A DNA stretch of 64,000 nucleotides from Mesostigma viride (lineage: Eukaryota > Streptophyta > Mesostigmatophyceae > Mesostigmatales > Mesostigmataceae), in assembly GCA_009746045.1 (NCBI GenBank), contig RPFO01001162.1:160001-224000 (forward strand), read 5' to 3'. Below, one piece after another: positions 1-12,194 of the stretch. Both the position numbers and the translations under genes were made by a program. Each line of letters opens with the position of its first letter. Position 1 is the first letter of the stretch. Under the pieces are notes generated by a model, which saw nothing but the letters and a program-made list of their open reading frames with translations, searched no databases and was not told the origin of the DNA.

Positions 1-199
1 TGGATGGATGGATGGATGGATGGATGGATGGATGGATGGATGGATGGATGGATGGATGCCGGATGGATGGATGGATGGATGGATCAGATGGATGGATGGA
101 TGGATGGATGGATGGATGGATGGATGGATGGATGGATGGATGGATGGATGGATGGATGGATGGGTGGGTGGGTGGATGGATGGATGGATGGATGGATGG
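1..199. repeat. (GGAT)n microsatellite
   Basis: Almost pure GGAT/ATGG tetranucleotide array with a few interruptions (around 58-64, 85-88 and 162-175). It runs from the window edge to the left LTR of the gypsy element and resumes on its far side at 12766. The element therefore landed inside this array. Open frames here (repeating Met-Asp-Gly-Trp) are repeat artefacts. Confidence 0.97.
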
Positions 200-782
200 T
201 GTTACGCCGCAAGCCTCGGCCACCACCTCTACCTCTACCTGTCCTGATACTACCTAAACTAGTGAGGCTGCCTCTATATACACCCCTAGCGAAAGACGAC
301 CGAGACGAACCAGATCTCAATGCATTTAATTACATATGTACTACTGTAATACGCCATAATAGGCCATTTAATCAAACCCGTTTACTCCAGGAAAAGAGGA
401 AGGAAACACAACTAACTGCTGCCGTGACCCAAGCTAATATGTGTTAATTCATTTAACACACGCCGAGTGACCACACAAGGATCGGTGGAACGTGCATAAA
501 TGGTCACCAACGGTCCAACAGGCTCGGGCCGACCTGGCCCTCGCCTGCAGAAACACAGAAACACAAGCAGGTGCACAGATGCACGCCTGTCCACTACATT
601 CTACAAAAGGATAAGGACCACTAATATAGTACGCGGCGCGGCGCCCAAAGGCACCCACTATACCACAGTACTGTTACGGGGACAATCATGTCCAAACTAG
701 AACTGCACGTAACCTAGGAACAACCGAGACCAAGGACCTAATTTACGTCCGTAACTACAACGAATTGTTACGCGACGTAACA
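200..782 (-). repeat. 3' LTR of the gypsy element
   Basis: 583-bp repeat starting TGTTACG and ending GTAACA, matching 12195-12765. The polypurine tract lies at 783-797. The 12-base length difference from its partner is made up of four small indels. Confidence 0.95.
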
Positions 783-1151
783 CCTCCCCCCCCACAAAGG
801 TAGGGAGCCCTCTCCCTACGCGAGAGGAGGGAACCAAAGGGGTAGGAAAAATCCTAATGCACCCAGCACATACCAACACAATCGATAGACCATCCCAGAT
901 ACAAAGCACCAATAGTTCACACGGTCTCCACCACCACGCCGGGTGGTGTAGGGTTAGCCAGCACCAAGCCTGGTGGTAGGTTCCCCTAACTGCCTGGAAC
1001 GGAGTCCTGGCCGGGGGGGACGGCACTGGGCAGGACACACAGAGTAAACACATCAGCGCTAAGGACCAAGAACAGCCAACCAACTGGCCAGAATATGAGG
1101 GCGACTCTACATACCGGAGGGACAACACCCTCAGGTCGGGCCTAAGGCCCT

Positions 1152-3500
1152 CTATCTAGTGGCCATCCGTCTGTAAGTGCCACGAGAGGCCAGCAGGACC
1201 TCCAGGTAGGCCTGGTAGTGAGCCACATCCTCGACATTGTCATGCCTATCTACAGTGAGGAAAACATCGGCCCACACGCCGTCAGGAAAGAGGCCCAGGA
1301 AGGCCCAGTAATACCTATGCTGCGTGAGGACGACCTGGCCACGGGCCCAGTCCAGAAAGCCACAGGCAAAGAGGCGAAGGAAAGGCTCTACCGCGATCAG
1401 GCAAAGGGCCCGCAGGAGGAGGCGATGGTACCGGATCCGAGGGCGCATACCCGTCGGGAAGAACAGGTCCACCAGGGGCTCCACGTTGGACGGCCACAAC
1501 CGGATGTGCCGAACCTCGCGGGAGCGCCACCGACGAACACACTGTCGCGACCCGAATGTCTCTAGGTAGTCGCTGGCACGAGGAGGAGGGTGACCGCGGG
1601 AGTCTAGACCCTGGCCCGGGATAGGCGCCGGGCGGCGGGCATCCCACTCAAGGATGGGCTGGAGGACCGTAGTGTACGCCGCACCCGGCACCGCAGGAAA
1701 CTCTACTGTAAGGGCATCCGAAGCCATAATGCCCAGAGGGGAGGGTAAGCCCACTGGAACCCACCGTAGGTGTCCAAGTCGTTGTGGCGCCTAGCCCAGC
1801 GATACAGAACGCGCCGGACCAGGATCTCACCCTCGAACACCGGATCAGCTAAAATAACCATGTCGAAGGAGGCCGATCAGTCTCAATGGGTAGGCCACGA
1901 TCCCGGGCGCCCGACACACCTGGGAGAACCCGTAGGACATGGGAGAGATGGCAAGCTCAGCAGAGGCGCGCGGCAGGTCACACTGTCGGCAGGCGAGTGC
2001 GGACATACCATACCCGGAATGGGCGTGTCACGCGACTCCGGCGTCGCATGCACCACAGAAGGGGCCCTGTCCCGATCACCCTGGGACAACTCCCGGAGGG
2101 AATCGGCAGCGCGGGTGGCGCGAGGATCCTGACCGGTGGACCGAACAACCGCGGCCAAAGACCGCGAGGCCGAAGGAGGAGGGACCGAAGCAGGGGCCGA
2201 CGCAGGGGCAGGAGCCGACACCGACGCAGGGGGCACTGGTAAAACAGGAGGTCGCGCCGGACCCGAAGCCAGAGAGGGCCGTGACGGACCCGCCATCGAC
2301 GCAGGCGCGCCGGTCTCCGTTGCCGGTGCACCCTCAGGCCACATATTGAAGATAGGGCCCGTAGGGACAGGCAGCCCGGCATAAGATTGGTTACCATCCA
2401 AGCTCCAGTCGGGCACCGGGATCCTCTGCGGGGGACCACCCTCCCAAAGCCTGGGATGATCGCCCGTGTCGCTGAAGAAACCACGAACTGGCTGTGAGGG
2501 CGCAGCGGACGGCCCAGAGGGGGCGACGGCGGGCACAGCCGAAGGGGCTGAAGGCTCGCGCCGAGGCGCGGGAACGTCGGCCGCAGGCACAGAGGCAACC
2601 GGAGGTGTCGGAGCCGCAGCAACCGAAGGGGTAGGGGGCGCCGGCGAAACCACAGGTGCCGAAGAAACCGAAGGGGTAGGGGGCGCGGACACCACAGACA
2701 CCCCACCTGGCGTGGCCGGAGTCTGCGCTTGGGCCGCCAGGAAGGCCCCGAACGCCGTGGTCAGGGACTGGATCTGAGCCTGCATAGCCGAGACCGTCGC
2801 CGAAAGAGGATCAGGCAAACCCGAAGGGGTAGGCTCTACTGCAACACCCGGGTCGACCGAGGGGACGACGGGACCGGAGAGGGAGGAACAGACGCCGAGG
2901 AGACGGACGCAGCGCTCGAGGCAGAATAATCTGGAGTATAATGTACCTCGGCTGGGGCGCCCGAAGGGGCAGGACCACTAACCGCTAGTCCCGCCGACTG
3001 ATCAGCTATCTCCATGAATTCTACGGCCCGTAAAAGGTCGCAGGGGTTCTCGTCTACCTCAGCATCACCCTCAGCCGGAAGCCAAGGGAACACCTCCCGT
3101 AGGCAGGTACGGCCCACAGGGGGAGAGGTAGGAGAACACACGGCAACACCGGAGAACCGCATCTATCTGTCCCAAGGCGGGACAGCTGGAACCACACCCC
3201 AACAAACAGTGTCCGGCATCGTCGAACCCGTGCAGGACAAGCTGGTGCGGCTCATCAGGGGAAGGACCATACCACGTGACCCCGAAGAGGGCCGCCCTGA
3301 CTAAGCCCGCATGTTGGGCCTGAAGGGCCGGCTGCACAACGCCACCCGGTAACTTGATCGCGACACCCAGCGGCCCGGAAGGGCCTCGAAATACAGCTCA
3401 GGGTCCGGTGGGGGCGGGGACGGCAGCGAGCTCTCAGCCGGAGGGGTAGGCTCTGACATGACGGCTGCGGAGGGGAGGGGACAACCAACCATCCGTCGAC
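1152..3500 (-). other. Extra coding region of the gypsy element downstream of integrase
   Basis: Between the integrase/chromodomain and the 3' LTR lie about 2.3 kb with large same-sense open frames: 1883-2818 (311 codons; Pro/Ala/Ser/Val-rich low-complexity N-terminal two thirds) and 1152-1754 (200 codons; Leu/Arg-rich, with no motif I recognise). Smaller frames occur at 2836-3162 and 3301-3585. Many gypsy elements end soon after integrase, so this is additional content. Position fits an envelope-like or captured accessory ORF, but I see no signal peptide or clear membrane anchor, so no function is assigned. The region looks broken. Confidence 0.6.
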
Positions 3501-3535
3501 AGCAGACATAACATAAGAGAGGAGAAGGTCTACAA

Positions 3536-5061
3536 CTAGAGCTTATGCAGGGTTTTATACTCCTGCAGCAGGCGACTACACCCATCTAGCTCACTCTCAG
3601 TATACCAGACCTTATCTACCTCACTACGAGCATACATCCACTTCACCTTATACTGGCGCTGGGTACCGCGGCCTTTTTTGATATCTCTATGGGCCACGAT
3701 ACCCTCTACCTCATCCTCTACCTCACCAGTATCCGGGTTATGCTCTAAAGGGGCAGGGGCTAATTCTCTACCAGCGAACGTGCTCTGATGATAGAGCTTC
3801 AGCTGGCTTCTATGAAAGGTGCGAGAGTGGGTCTGCCAAGAGGTAGGAATATCTATCTCATACAGAAAATTACCTACTCTAGACAACACACGGAAGGGTC
3901 CTAAGAAGGCGGGCCTAAGTTTCACTTTCAGTTCAGCTTCGAACTTATGAGCGAAGCGGCCAACACGGGGGCCTTCTACTAAGACTAAATCTCCTATTTC
4001 TATCTCAGGTGCTCTTCTATCTAATGAGGCACGCAACCTAGCAAGGTATTTGGCCTGCGCCCTATGGTACCCTGCAATAGCGTTGTCGTGTGCATTCTTC
4101 ATCTTATCTAATAACGCCTGCACACCTTCTACAGTATCCCGGGACACATCATCCTTGTCCCTTAAAGGACTAGCTAAAGAGAGGTAGGGGTAAGAGGTTG
4201 TCTACCAGTATCTAGGAAGAAGGGCGTATAACCATGCGCAGCCTGAGGGCAGTTGTTAAGGGAAAACTCTACCAAACATAGGTAATCCTCCCAATCACTC
4301 CCAGAGCCATTCACATAGTGACGCAGAGCTTCTTCCACTACCCTATTCAAACGTTCTACTAAATGAGACGAGGAGGAGTGGTAGGCAGTACCGAAGGTGA
4401 CCTTGGTACCGATAGCAGCGAAGAACTGCTGCCAAAAATCAGAAGTAAATAACTTATCCTTATCACTAATAAACTGCCTACTCAAACCATGATATCTATA
4501 TACGTTATTAAGGTATAGGCGTGCGCAATCGCGTGCGGTGAGTTCTAAGGGACACGGCACGAGATGACACATACGAGTAAAACGATCTACAAAAACAAGG
4601 ATCTGGGCGTTACCTCTATCATTCTTCCTAAAAGGTCCTACAAAATCCATCATAATGGAGTCCCACGGCATGATGGGATCAGGTAAGGTCCTAGGCTCTG
4701 CTATCTGTCCTACATTGTTGGGTTTCATCTCCTGGCAAGATTGACAGGTTCTAACATACTCATCTACATCCTTTAAAAGGGAAGGCCAGTAGTAAGAGCG
4801 GGCTACTAGGTCCCGTACCCGTTTACCACCCTGGTGAGCAGCTAAGTCATGCAACTCAAAGAGCAAGGAGGAGCGACAGATAGGAGGGACATACAGGCGC
4901 CATTGAGGGGGAGAATCTGCTATCTGCACATATAAAAATCCACCTACAAATTTACAAGGGTGCTTGCCTAATTGTTGGGGATGGGCAGCAATGGCAGCTA
5001 ATGCTTCCGGCTCAGTGGCCGTAAATCTACTAATAAGACGTTCGAGATCAGAGGTAGGCAT
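3536..5061 (-). CDS. Gypsy integrase and chromodomain (element part)
   Basis: The 5' portion (4174-5061) has an HHCC-type zinc finger (HDLAAH, later CQSC) and a DDE-type core: MDFVGPF, then FISDKD, then VERLNR. The 3' portion (3536-4147) has a GPF/Y-type linker and ends in a chromodomain with aromatic-cage residues (KVKWMY, VWYTESEL). The chromodomain is the hallmark of chromoviruses and is thought to steer insertion to particular chromatin. It is part of the 200-12765 element and is a fossil copy. Confidence 0.9.
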
Positions 5062-5171
5062 CGCTACAGAGGTATCCAGAACAGGTTTAAAGAGATCTCC
5101 TACCGCCTTGCCAAAGAGAAGGGGAGGTCCTAGAGGGACTATGTGTTCATAAGACTTTCCTGACCTAGTCG

Positions 5172-6592
5172 CTATATGGCTAAGCGGTATAGAAATTTTA
5201 TTTTTCCCCTCCCCCCCACCGAGACCACAGGAAGGGCCTCACACGGGAGAGAGAGTCCTACGTGAGAAAGGAGATCAGGCATGCGAACAGCTGTATGAAA
5301 GAGGTAGGCATAGGATTCATCATCAGGTAGTTCACCATACGGGGTTACACCCATAGTAGTAGGAACTAGAGTAGTATTGAGAACATCAAGGTCCTCGAAA
5401 AAGGAGTAATCTGCACGACGAGAGAGTGCATCTGGTACTATGTTATCTACACCCTTAACATACTGAAGTTTAAAAGGGGAGAACTGTGCTAAAAACTCCA
5501 TCCAGCGCGCTTGACGAGGGGTAAGGTTGGGTTGTGAGAGAAGATGGGTAAGAGGGCGGTGATCTGTCTGGATAACTAATCTATAAGGATCAATCTCACA
5601 GGGTTCATTCAGACAAACATCAAATTGAGCACCTTTAAGAAAGTGCTGCCACGCGTGGCAACAGTACACCACAGCTAATAGTTCTTGCTGGTGGACGGGA
5701 TAGTTACGCTCCGCAGGAAGCATTGTCCTAGAGATATACTCGATTGGCTGTAAGCCCTGACCCTGATCCTGGAGAAGGACGCCCCCTATAGCTACCTTGC
5801 TAGCATCTGTGGCTACAACAAAGGGTTTAGTAGTATCCGGTAGGATGAGTACAGGAGGGGAGAGGAGTAGGGATTTTAGACACTGAAAAGCCGACTGACA
5901 TTCACTACTCCAAACAAAGGGGATATCCTTCTTTAATAGATGATTAATAGGAGCTGCTATAGTTGCGAAACGCGGGATAAAACGCCTATAGTAAGAAGCA
6001 ATTCCTAGAAAACTACGTACACCTTTAACGTCGGTAGGGGTAGGCCATTCCTGAATTGACTTAGTCTTGTCAGGGTCGGTAGCAACCCCGGCATCTGACA
6101 GGACGTGCCCTAAAAATGGGACACTCCTACCCGAACGAACTTTAGCACGGCGCGCCCATAAAGAATTTTCAGCCATGATTTCTAGTACTTTCTTTAAATC
6201 ACGTAGTGCGTTTCAAAATCAGGAGAATAAATAAGGATATCATCTAAGTAAGCTTGAGCACAAGAACGGTCATGCTCAGATAAAGAAACAGAGGAGAAGG
6301 AAGGATCCTTTAAATCAGAGGACACTTGGGGAAGGTGGGAATTTCCCATAACAGGTCTAAGTACTTCATTCATTAACATTTGGAAGGAGGCAGGAGAGTT
6401 ACAGAGTCCCATAGCCGCTACTCTAAACTGATAATGCCCAAAAGGGGTAGCAAAGGCGGTTTTGTGGCAATCCTCAGGAGCTATACGTAGTTGCCAAAAA
6501 CCATCCGCACAATCTAGTACTGTGAAACAGGTAGAACCTTTAACCTTATTAAATATATCATCAATACGAGGTAGAGGGTATTTAGACTTCAC
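5172..6592 (-). CDS. Gypsy reverse transcriptase (3' part) and RNase H (element part)
   Basis: Bases 6194-6592 carry RT palm motifs (LDCADGFWQL, the YLDD catalytic box). Bases 5172-6176 carry the RT thumb/connection and an RNase H domain (ATDASKVAIGGVL, YPVHQQELLAVV, QTDHRPL, VPDALSRR). Upstream RT residues lie beyond the nested insertion at 6629-8404. Order and motifs are typical Ty3/gypsy. Fossil copy. Confidence 0.92.
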
Positions 6593-6628
6593 AGTAATAT
6601 CGTTTAGCTTCCTATAATCAGTAACTAG

Positions 6629-8404
6629 TGTTAATCAGCCGGCCGTCCTAAATTTAGGACTTCGTCCTAAAAAGTCCTAAGGTCACTATAACTGAGGTAC
6701 CGGGCAGGGGGGTCACTATATGGTCCATACCCCTAGTGGACCGTGACCTCCAAGATGTACTCTACCCGTGATACCGGTACATCGTACCCGGATTCCGTAC
6801 CGGGTACCGGGTAGATGCGCGGGAATGTACGTACCTCGACCAAAAATATAGAGATTTTGGGCCAAAAAAGTGGGTGCGGGAATGATGTGCGGCGGATATG
6901 GCGACCTGACAAATATGGGCGGCATTTTCACGTGAGCTTATCGTTTTGGGCGCCCAGTAGCAAGAACGAAAGCTTGGTACTTATGCTTAAAGGGTCTGAA
7001 TTTGGTTACGAAATTATTTGCGTTTGCATGTGTAGCACGGCTGCTCAACATGAGTAGGTCACAGATCGCCTGCGCCCGGACGGTCGATTTTGAGCACAAA
7101 CATGTCAGTGCGTGAGGAAACGTTGCCCGCACCAGGCCAGGCAGTTTTTGCGCTTGATTTTAATCGTAGTATAGAGTTTGGAAACGGTATATCTGACAAG
7201 GGAGCGCCCGGGCCTGGGTGTTCTTGCCCGAAGTTTACTGTCGACCATTTTACAGAACGTCAAGGCTGGGTAGCGAGCGCACGTGACAGGACTTGTCTTT
7301 TTATCTCTCTTGGGCCTAGAACAATGCTCCGGCGTGTCTTACGTTACTTTCGAACCATTTTGTAAGTTTGGCTGCGTTCTTGTGCCGGAAAGCTGGCTGG
7401 CTGCGGATATCCGCGATTCTTAATGCATCCACCTGGACGTGGCGACGTAACAAGCAGGTTTGTGCCGGGTTCTCTCTGTGGTTAGGTGTAAGGGGTAGCG
7501 TAGTCGTAGCAGTAAGTGTCAGCCGGCTATGCCTGAAAGACAGGACAGTTTCTGTGCATGTACATGGCTTACGTAGTTGGTTTACAGCATGTACCTTCTA
7601 TCGTCGCAAGCTTCCTTGTTCGCTGCTGCTAAGTTACGCATGCTTCCCAGCTATGTTACGGTTGCGTTCATTATCAGCCATGGGCCCATTGCTTGCAGTT
7701 GTTCTAGCTGTTCTTATGCTGCCTATATGTGATGCTTTTACAGCCCCCCCCCCCCCTAGAATGCATGCAAAGTGTGGCATGTTGGACAGTGCCCTTTAAC
7801 AACTTCATCTGGCTGCTATCCTGTGTAAGTTGCCATACAAATGTGGTGTCCTCTCCTTCCTGGGTGGTGGCCAGCATGCCCGTGACGTTAAACAAGCTAT
7901 GGTATATGCTTGGAGAGAGTTTGCCGTAAGGGGTGGGTCATGTTCAAGCCAGGCAACCTCAGCAACCATACACCCTTATATTGCATGATCTGCCCCATCT
8001 GTGACACCGTTAGGCACACGTATATATACGTGCAGCCACAGCACGGTACGGCCTTGTTATACGCTGCCCCACCTCCCCAAGGCCGCGTAGGGTCCCGTGG
8101 GGCCCTGAGGATTGGTAAGAAGCTCATGGGACTGCGTGGGTGGCGTGGTGATGGGTGATATACATGGTGGTCCTAAAAAGTCCTAGTTTCAATTTTGGGC
8201 CATTTTTTTCGTTCGAGGTCTACCATGGGGCAGGGCCAGTTTTGGTACTAAACGTCGTAATTTGAACCTAGGTCTTTGATAGAAATTAAAAAACTATATT
8301 ATTTCTCAGTGGCACAAATGGCAGGGTCAAATGTTACTGTTTACATGATTAAATACGCATTCCCCAGCGTCCTAAATTTAGGACTTTTTGCAGGCTTTTG
8401 GACA
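6629..8404 (-). mobile_element. 1.78-kb non-autonomous TIR element, copy 1 (nested in gypsy RT)
   Basis: Ends TGT...ACA and is flanked by the 4-bp duplication CTAG (6625-6628 and 8405-8408). About 15-20 bases in from each end lies the palindrome GTCCTAAATTTAGGAC, and the outer bases form an imperfect ~35-bp terminal inverted repeat. A second copy of nearly the same length (1778 bp) lies at 56337-58114 in opposite orientation. No transposase is recognisable, so it is probably moved in trans. A 4-bp target duplication does not by itself identify a superfamily. Orientation is set arbitrarily relative to copy 2. Confidence 0.85.
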
Positions 8405-9608
8405 CTAGGCGAAACTTGCCATTTGGCTTAGGAACTAACAGGACACCAGCGGAGTAGGGGGAGTTACTAGGCTCTATCAATCCTGCTTCTAATGTGATAC
8501 TGAATAGTGATACTAAAATCTGTTTTAGTTCCTTTAATTCTGTAGGGCCCATTCTATACATCGGAGAGTGCGTAGGAACTGCACCGTCCTTGATAACTAC
8601 ACGGTGTAAAACAGAACGAGGAGGAGGATAAGAAGGAGTCTTTTCTTCAAATACTTTTGAGGAATCTATCACAGCCATGTATCTAACTATTTCATTTTCA
8701 GTAAATCCCACTCCTATTGTATCCACTGTATTTACATCTATATCCACACTATTATTAGTGATAGGTATCTCTTGTACTTCTAGCTGAAGGAACATACATA
8801 ATAGGTATCCATATTCCTTTAGTTCAGATCGCAATTCGTCATTGGACATTAATACTGCAGGTATAGGTCTCACAGGAGGATCAACAGGTGCAGGAGGAGT
8901 AATATCTACCAAGGATAAATTTTCTAATCTATAATGACGTTCTGGTACCCAGTAGGAACTATCTGGAAACCAAATGACCATAGTATCATAATTAATAGTG
9001 ATTTTATTATCCTGATGCCAATCTAATCCTAGTAATACGTCAGCTGTAGTGATAGGGCCTATAGTGGCCGTCAGGTTGACCGTACGTCCTTGTATGACCA
9101 GGGGAAGGGACACCGTACCCGGGGAATGACTGGTGCGACCGTCAGCATAATGGACAGTGACAGTTTTTGTGTGAGGGGTAGGGACTAGTCCTAAACGCCT
9201 AACTAGGGCCTCGCTCACAAAGGAGCTAGCCGCACCGCTATCCACTAACACAGAGACATTCAAGAGTTCATCAGCATGCAGGAAGGGGTCTACAACAGTA
9301 TGAGGGACGGTTAAGCCACCATTCAAGAACATAAGAGGACGCACACGTAGTGGTAGGGATGATTCAGCTCCTACAGAGGTTATAAAAACAGGCAAGCAAA
9401 AATTAATATCTGGGGTACTATCTAAGGACCTGTCCAGGTTACCCCCGGCTGACAGGCCTACTGTTCCCCCTCCCCCCCAAATCCATAGGAACGAACCCCG
9501 AAGAAGACCCTGGCGGAAAAGCCACTGCTGGAGGGTCACGAGGGATTGAAGAGGGTGCGGGAGCCTGATTATCATAGGGGAACCCTGGGGATCCTGTCTG
9601 CACAGCAT
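8405..9608 (-). CDS. Gypsy retropepsin and start of RT (element part)
   Basis: Carries the aspartic protease signature VDSGAASSFVS followed by about 200 residues of linker. The beginning of RT (PKPNGKFRL) comes just before the nested element. It overlaps the 3' end of gag in another frame; gypsy elements commonly express pol by frameshift from gag. Fossil copy. Confidence 0.88.
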
Positions 9609-10926
9609 TCAGCCTACTAGGGGTAGCTGAAGGAATGCGTCCTGAAGTGGGACGAATAGGAGCACGCTGAGGGGTACGAGGAGGGCGAGCGTCGGGATGA
9701 GGGGGAGCACCCGAAAGGAACTTGGGGCACTCACGTTTAAGATGACCTACTTCCTTACAATGATAGCAGGTGATATGAGAGACATCCAGAGCTGAAAGGT
9801 CAGTCACACAGATATCTAATTCTTCTACATAGGAGTTCTCCTCCTCAGGGGTAAGGCTAATATTATTAATACGGGAACGGGTAGGAAGAGAAGGTGTGGA
9901 GAAGAAATCTGCTACTCGTAAAAGATGCTGGCGCACATGCTTGAGGGGCAGGTCAGTAAAACGGTAGGCAGAGAACTGGCGCTTGACTTCACGCAATAAG
10001 GGTCTACTGAGGCCCTGAAGGAAGCGAGCACGTACTTCTGCACCCGACAAATCCCTAATTCGTACCATCTGAGCATCAAACTCTTTCATATATTCTTTGA
10101 AGGACTTGGTACCCTGCTGCAAGGTGCCAAAGGATAATCTATCCTGCCAATCTGCATCGGGAGGGACTAAATGGTTCTCTAAACGCTTGAACAATTCTGC
10201 TACAGAGTTTGGGTAGGCATGAGAGGCAAGAGACTCACACTGGATGAGGTTAGCAAGTTCAGGAGTAATGCAGGTAGTAAGATAATGAGGAACTAGTACA
10301 GCATCAGAGAGGCGCCACCTATTGTGGTTCTGCCAGGACTCTGTGTTCTGGGTGAGCAACATAATGAAGGTGAAAAACTGTTGAGGGGTAGACTTGACAT
10401 CCAGCTTAGGAAGGTTGGCAAAGAGGGGAAGAGCAGGAGGCTTAGGGGGATTAGAAGAATCAGTTTTTCCCATAGGGCCACTATCTTCCACTGCTACATA
10501 AGCGGGATAGAAGGAAGGGATAGGAAAAGTCTTGGGTAGGGGTCTAGAGGGAGCCACCGTTTCCGGATGGTGCCCATAGGAGAAGGGGACAGTATATTGC
10601 TCACGAAGAGAGGAATAGGCAAAATGATCATAATTCCTATCATCTAGGGGCATGGTACTGAAATCATTATTAACTTCTAAATCAGCCACACGGGTAGGAA
10701 CCTGGGCAGCCTCATAGGCCGTCTCAGGGTAGGACCAGGAAGCAGGTGGGTAAAAGGGAACTGCACTAGGGCGCCCAGAAGGGCCGACAGGGGCCGAGGT
10801 ACGACCCGTGTTAATAGCAGGCATTGAAGGCACAGGGTGGGAAGGAGGCCTAGGAGCATTGTTAGTGTGTGAGGACCTGCTGGAGGGGTGAGCCAAGGTT
10901 GCAGAAGGGGCAGGGGCCTGGTTCAC
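9439..10926 (-). CDS. Gypsy gag (element part)
   Basis: A 495-codon frame. The N-terminal third is Pro/Ser-rich. A retrotransposon gag/capsid-type helical region follows (SWQNHNRWRLSDAV, LVPPDADWQDRLSFGTLQQG). A CCHC zinc knuckle (CYHCKEVGHLKREC) comes near the end and then a Pro/Arg-rich tail. It packages element RNA. Directly followed by, and overlapping, the protease frame. Confidence 0.9.
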   Translation of the reverse strand: MNQAPAPSATLAHPSSRSSHTNNAPRPPSHPVPSMPAINTGRTSAPVGPSGRPSAVPFYPPASWSYPETAYEAAQVPTRVADLEVNNDFSTMPLDDRNYDHFAYSSLREQYTVPFSYGHHPETVAPSRPLPKTFPIPSFYPAYVAVEDSGPMGKTDSSNPPKPPALPLFANLPKLDVKSTPQQFFTFIMLLTQNTESWQNHNRWRLSDAVLVPHYLTTCITPELANLIQCESLASHAYPNSVAELFKRLENHLVPPDADWQDRLSFGTLQQGTKSFKEYMKEFDAQMVRIRDLSGAEVRARFLQGLSRPLLREVKRQFSAYRFTDLPLKHVRQHLLRVADFFSTPSLPTRSRINNISLTPEEENSYVEELDICVTDLSALDVSHITCYHCKEVGHLKRECPKFLSGAPPHPDARPPRTPQRAPIRPTSGRIPSATPSRLNAVQTGSPGFPYDNQAPAPSSIPRDPPAVAFPPGSSSGFVPMDLGGRGNSRPVSRG

Positions 10927-11274
10927 AACGAAAGAAGGTTCCTCACTAAATCTGACTTGGGAAATACGTTGTTCATAGGTAGGTGGGGTAATTGAGGGAC
11001 GACGGCGACCACCAGCAACAGGAGAAGGAGGTGAGGTACGCAGAATACCTTGAGGGTGAGATGGTGTACCGTTTCCAAGGAGTCCCGTCGGTTACCACGA
11101 GTATTGTTATTGTTAGTGTTATTAGTATTATTATTATTATTATTGGTAGGTATAGGCGACATATCTCCACCCACTGGATCCATCTTTAATTACGTAAAGG
11201 AATAGGAATCTAGAAGAAAGCAACAAAGGAAAAAGGAAAAACCTTGAAGGTCTGCAGCAGGAACAAAATTAAAA

Positions 11275-11667
11275 TCAATCCTTTTTAACAACAGTAATGG
11301 ATAGGGAACCAAACTCCAAAGTGAGAGGAGTATCTGAAGCAGATGCAGATGCAGCCCGTTTAGGGGGAGAAGAAGGAGGGGTAGCAAAGACTAGAGCTTC
11401 TACTGGAGGGCGACCATGAGGAATAGGGCGTACATGCAGGCCTAAATCTGTTTGGCTATGATCTATAAGGAACTGCTGAGCTTCTTCAAAGGACATAAAT
11501 TTCTTATACCTAATTACGTTATATACACGATTCTGAACGATCTTCCTAGCGTCGGACCAAGAAAGGAAAATGGAGGACCATTGAGGCGTAATCACTACGT
11601 AATATTTAGCTAGACTATTATCGCTAGAAGAATGGGAAGGAGCAGTAAAAGATCGCCGTTGGCTCAT
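11275..11667 (-). CDS. RNase H1 N-terminal-like (hybrid-binding) ORF at the 5' end of the gypsy element
   Basis: A 130-codon frame between the primer-site candidate and gag. Residues ~20-70 (KYYVVITPQW...SW...Y.KF.SFEEAQQFL) match the pattern of the RNase H1 N-terminal hybrid-binding domain, also found in caulimovirus P6 (YYVV..G..PGIF.SW...V..F....YK.F.S.EEA). The C-terminus is Pro/Ser-rich. The family binds RNA/DNA hybrids or dsRNA. A role in replication or translation of the element is inference. Family call is from motif pattern only. Confidence 0.6.
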   Translation of the reverse strand: MSQRRSFTAPSHSSSDNSLAKYYVVITPQWSSIFLSWSDARKIVQNRVYNVIRYKKFMSFEEAQQFLIDHSQTDLGLHVRPIPHGRPPVEALVFATPPSSPPKRAASASASDTPLTLEFGSLSITVVKKD

Positions 11668-12194
11668 GGTAACGCACCTGGTAGGTCTTGAGCAGTCAAA
11701 TGAGGAGAACGAGGAGAAGGCGACTTATCTCGGGTGTCTGAAACCGAACCAGATTGACGACGCACGTAGGGACGATGTTTCCAGCGCCAGGTGGTCGTAA
11801 GTATCCGGTTTCAAGAATTCTGCGTCCGGCGAAGGGTCGTCTAAATACAAAGCAGGCAAGATGCAGAAAAAGGGTAATCTACGAGACGCTAGCCGTCTCT
11901 CTATCGTCGAACCAAAACCAGCAACTGTCTACGGCAGTAAACCATCTTTCTAAGGAAACAAGACGAGGAACAGGAGCTATATACGAAAGGATTTTCCGCT
12001 TCGAGCAGGTCTAACGTCTAGGCAGGGCGTGTCCTGAATCAGGCAGCACTATCCTCCTAGCTTGACGGCGACCCGCCCATTACCTGTCAAGTAGGTGTCG
12101 TCTTCTTTTTCCCAGCCGCGGAAGGGTTGATTCAATGACGTATGTTGCAAAGGATCGTCGTCTCGCTCTCTATCTAAACTACCTCCGAGTCCAT

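Noticed and set aside
4-447. Long frames of Met-Asp-Gly-Trp repeats over the left array
   Set aside because: They are translations of (GGAT)n in all registers and extend only by chance into the LTR.
1883-2349. Arg/Gly-rich plus-strand frames in the gypsy 3' region
   Set aside because: Complement of the longer minus-strand frame that agrees with the element's sense.
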